64,000 nucleotides of DNA from Nitrososphaerales archaeon. GTDB lineage: Archaea > Thermoproteota > Nitrososphaeria > Nitrososphaerales > CADDZS01. Both the position numbers and the translations under genes were made by a program. The stretch covers positions 1 through 64,000 of the forward strand of contig JASHNZ010000011.1 in assembly GCA_030041355.1 (NCBI GenBank), read 5' to 3'. This document shows, piece by piece, positions 61,918 through 64,000 of the stretch (positions are counted from its first letter, which is position 1; every line of letters starts with the position of its first letter). The notes beneath the pieces are model-generated. The model made no database searches, was not told where the DNA came from, and was given only the letters and a program-made list of their open reading frames with translations.

Positions 61918-62007
61918 AATCGATTTATCACCTTCAAAAGATCGATATTCAGGAGGAGTGGGATCGTCCCTTTAATTGAGAGGTTCGGGCTGACCCAAGC
62001 CACAATT

Positions 62008-63324
62008 TTGACGGTACTTTTGAAAGGCTCTATTTTCCTAGTTGGCATAGCAATTATTGGAGTCCTTGAGCCTAGAACGATTATTCCCGCTTGTGGATCG
62101 AATCTCCCAGCGAACCTTCAAATCTATCAGTTTCCATTATGGCCGCACATCGAGGCTTACACAGATTATCGAGACCTCTATCTGCCCTGCTTGATTTCTC
62201 CATTTCTAGGCGGGCATGGGGCTTATACTCTCGGCACCATCGTGTACAATTATCCCCCTCTCTTCCTTTACCTAGTCTCTGGTTTTGCAGCCATCGCAAA
62301 TGTCGTGTGGTTGCCAGCCTTTCCACTGGTACTTTTTGACATTCTTACAGCTATTCCACTGTACTTGATTGCAAAGGAATTTGTGTTTCGGGGTAGCTCA
62401 AAGCTCGCTTTTGTGGTTGCAATGTTTTGGGCTGCAAACCCGATAAATCTGTTCTACAACGACTTGATGTGGCTCAATACTGCCCCAACTACTTTCTTTT
62501 TGGTACTTGCACTATATCTCTTCTTGAAGCAACGCTGGGTTTATTCATCGCTGGCACTTGCTATCTCCACGGGCTTCAAACAGATTTCAGTGATAATATT
62601 TCCGATCTTACTGATATTTCTGTGGAAGGCCACGGGTTTCTCTAGGAAACTGATAATTTATGCTGGCGCGTACGTTGCTTCCCTGCTTGTGATTTCCTCT
62701 CCATACGTCTTTACTGAAACGCAGAATTACTTCTGGTCTCTGAACTTTCCCATATTTGGGATTCCAAAGAATGCCCCAAATACTCAACCTGTTTTCAGTG
62801 CTTCTCTCTCGCAACCCGTGAGGATCACAACATTTTTTGGATATCTTTCTGGCGGTATGGCTAATTTTGTAACTAAAAGTTATCAGTACTTGGATTACGT
62901 ATTGGCCTTCGCTTTCGGGATCCTGTTAATTTACTTGGTGATTGAATCAGTGTCTTGGCCCAGCGTGCGCAGAGACAAGGCTAGTGTAATTCCGTCACAA
63001 GGGGATTCGAAAAGAAGCGGGTCAATGATTTCCAGAATCCGAACCTTTCTACTCAATTCAAAAGTAAAAAGATCTTTTCAACCCAACGAAATTTTAGTGT
63101 TTTGCTTAACGGCTTTGCTTATTTTTCTCGCTCTGTTTGGAAGAGGTGTGTACAAGTATTACTTCGCGTCAATTACTCCTCTCGGACTTCCGCTGTTTCG
63201 GTACAAGTTTGGGGCTGCGATTTTCGAAGTTTTCTCGATAGTTCTTCTTTTGGTACCAAGAGAAGCCAGTCCTTGGATGGCTATTCTTTTAGTAACATTT
63301 CTTCCAAGAATGTTGGAGCCTTGA
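62008..63324 (+). CDS. GT-C-like multi-pass glycosyltransferase (mannosyltransferase-like)
   Basis: 438 aa with about 11 hydrophobic helices. The first loop has YTDYRDLYLPCL (possible acidic site of GT-C enzymes) and IVYNYPPLFLYLVSG follows; STGFKQISVIIFPILLIFLW and GVYKYYFASITPLGLPL are also typical. It probably uses a lipid-phosphate sugar at the outer membrane face. The TTG at 62008 is used. The frame is open upstream with a strong AGGAGGAG at 61951-61958 but no standard in-frame start codon near it. Confidence 0.72.
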   Translation: MTVLLKGSIFLVGIAIIGVLEPRTIIPACGSNLPANLQIYQFPLWPHIEAYTDYRDLYLPCLISPFLGGHGAYTLGTIVYNYPPLFLYLVSGFAAIANVVWLPAFPLVLFDILTAIPLYLIAKEFVFRGSSKLAFVVAMFWAANPINLFYNDLMWLNTAPTTFFLVLALYLFLKQRWVYSSLALAISTGFKQISVIIFPILLIFLWKATGFSRKLIIYAGAYVASLLVISSPYVFTETQNYFWSLNFPIFGIPKNAPNTQPVFSASLSQPVRITTFFGYLSGGMANFVTKSYQYLDYVLAFAFGILLIYLVIESVSWPSVRRDKASVIPSQGDSKRSGSMISRIRTFLLNSKVKRSFQPNEILVFCLTALLIFLALFGRGVYKYYFASITPLGLPLFRYKFGAAIFEVFSIVLLLVPREASPWMAILLVTFLPRMLEP

Positions 63325-63520
63325 ATTTCAAAAATCAAATGAAACGCTAGAGAACTCTCTTTTGGAGCGCCATATTCTTTTGATTAGATATAATTGGTAA
63401 CAAAGGTTTTGTATCACAAGAAGAATGCTTTTACCCCTATTTCGTGGTGAAATAAGCAGATTTTCTCATTGCCAGTTTTGTCATGTTACTCCTGAAAAGA
63501 TCGAGTTTCAAGATTCGCAA
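63325..63520. other. intergenic region
   Basis: AT-rich, with no gene or repeat seen apart from the promoter elements listed at 63521-63528. Confidence 0.5.
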
Positions 63521-63528
63521 GGTTTAAA
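63521..63528 (+). promoter_or_regulatory. TATA box for the winged-helix regulator
   Basis: GGTTTAAA is centred about 31 bp before the ATG at 63556, so that ATG (not the GTG at 63541) is the likely leaderless start. Confidence 0.5.
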
Positions 63529-63555
63529 GCATAATCGTTAGTGTGTACAAAACGA

Positions 63556-63834
63556 ATGTCCGAGCAAGTCTTCGATTTTGTAGTTGCCAGCGACACGAGA
63601 TTGAAGATACTTTCTTGGCTGTCTCAAGATGTTAGTACTCCCACCGAGCTCGCAAAGAGAATAGAAAAACATCTTTCGCATGTCAGCCGGGCGTTGCGCG
63701 AGTTACAAGACCGGGAACTGGTTTCCTGCGTTAATCCCGCAAACACCAAGCCGAGAGTTTACGCCCTGACTCCTCAGGGTGTCAACATAATGGCTGAAGT
63801 TAACCGCGCCAATCTGAGAGCCCATCTAATGTAG
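63556..63834 (+). CDS. winged-helix transcriptional regulator
   Basis: 92 aa. ASDTRLKILSWLSQDVSTPTELAKRIEKHLSHVSRALRELQDR is a complete wHTH with recognition helix HLSHVSRALREL, and VYALTPQGVNIMAEV is the wing. It is of ArsR/MarR-like type with no ligand domain. Start at the ATG at 63556. Targets are unknown. Confidence 0.82.
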   Translation: MSEQVFDFVVASDTRLKILSWLSQDVSTPTELAKRIEKHLSHVSRALRELQDRELVSCVNPANTKPRVYALTPQGVNIMAEVNRANLRAHLM

Positions 63835-64000
63835 ATCGGCCGCCTTTTTTCAAGGAACGTATTCACGCCAAATCCTCGTTTGATGAAATACGCATAAAGG
63901 TGAATTCTTACTGCCCCTTAACAAACGTGCCTTTCATTGGGATCTGTCGTTGATGTTGAGGCCTTCAGTGGTTCACTCGACTGGAAACAGTTCGAGGGAT

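Overview
The window is archaeal chromosome, most likely from the Thaumarchaeota/Nitrososphaeria side of the TACK group. The evidence is glycerol-1-phosphate dehydrogenase, a 20S proteasome beta subunit, the termination nuclease FttA/aCPSF1, Sm-like protein, ribosomal protein L37e, an archaeal SepF, intron-bearing tRNA genes, TATA boxes 20-30 bp before many start codons (leaderless style) and very frequent TTG starts. Nothing specific to ammonia oxidation is present. The exact lineage cannot be fixed from this window.

Layout. 1-8.8 kb: housekeeping block (FKBP isomerase, egsA, psmB-fttA, sepF, PUA protein, Sm protein, rpl37e, a membrane coiled-coil protein, rpiA). 9-16 kb: accessory block with an amino-acid permease, pterin dehydratase, nicotinamidase-like hydrolase, secreted beta-rich proteins, a PPOX-type flavoprotein and several decayed genes. 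16.1-18.9 kb: a large signalling protein joining a KaiC-like domain, a class III adenylate cyclase, a TolB-like domain and TPRs. 18.9-21.4 kb: gene-poor, with microsatellite and palindromic DNA, an integrase relic and small membrane ORFs. 21.4-25 kb: tRNA-Ile (two introns), tRNA-Ala, acyl-CoA dehydrogenase, a class V aminotransferase and tRNA-Val (intron). 25-35.2 kb: a winged-helix protein, an alpha/beta-hydrolase fused to an AAA+ ATPase, an NTF2-like protein, a broken radical SAM/SPASM gene, and a seven-gene cytochrome b/Rieske operon bracketed by two 89-bp tRNA-like direct repeats. 35.4-42 kb: cation/proton antiporter, msrA, cysS and a GTP-cyclohydrolase/PTPS pterin pair. 43-55 kb: surface polysaccharide locus with glycosyltransferases, dTDP-sugar enzymes, a flippase, a deacetylase and an ATP-grasp/HAD pair. 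55-60 kb: a second Rieske/cytochrome b pair divergent from a membrane-anchored cupredoxin and a Vgb-like secreted propeller. 60-64 kb: DUF99 nuclease-like protein, small membrane proteins, a GT-C-like membrane protein and a wHTH regulator.

Functional links. The two quinol-oxidising complexes look specialised. The second has all four canonical heme-b histidines and sits beside a likely copper electron carrier. The first lacks one ligand (His to Lys) and travels with three related membrane proteins, each with a histidine at an equivalent place in a four-helix unit. MptA and PTPS at 40-41 kb and the pterin dehydratase at 11 kb point to pterin metabolism. The polysaccharide locus makes and exports a deoxysugar-containing glycan.

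The most interesting material is the seven-gene bc operon with its unusual cytochrome b, the tRNA-like repeats around it, the two multi-domain proteins (cyclase and hydrolase-AAA+), and a tRNA-Ile split by an unusual D-loop intron.
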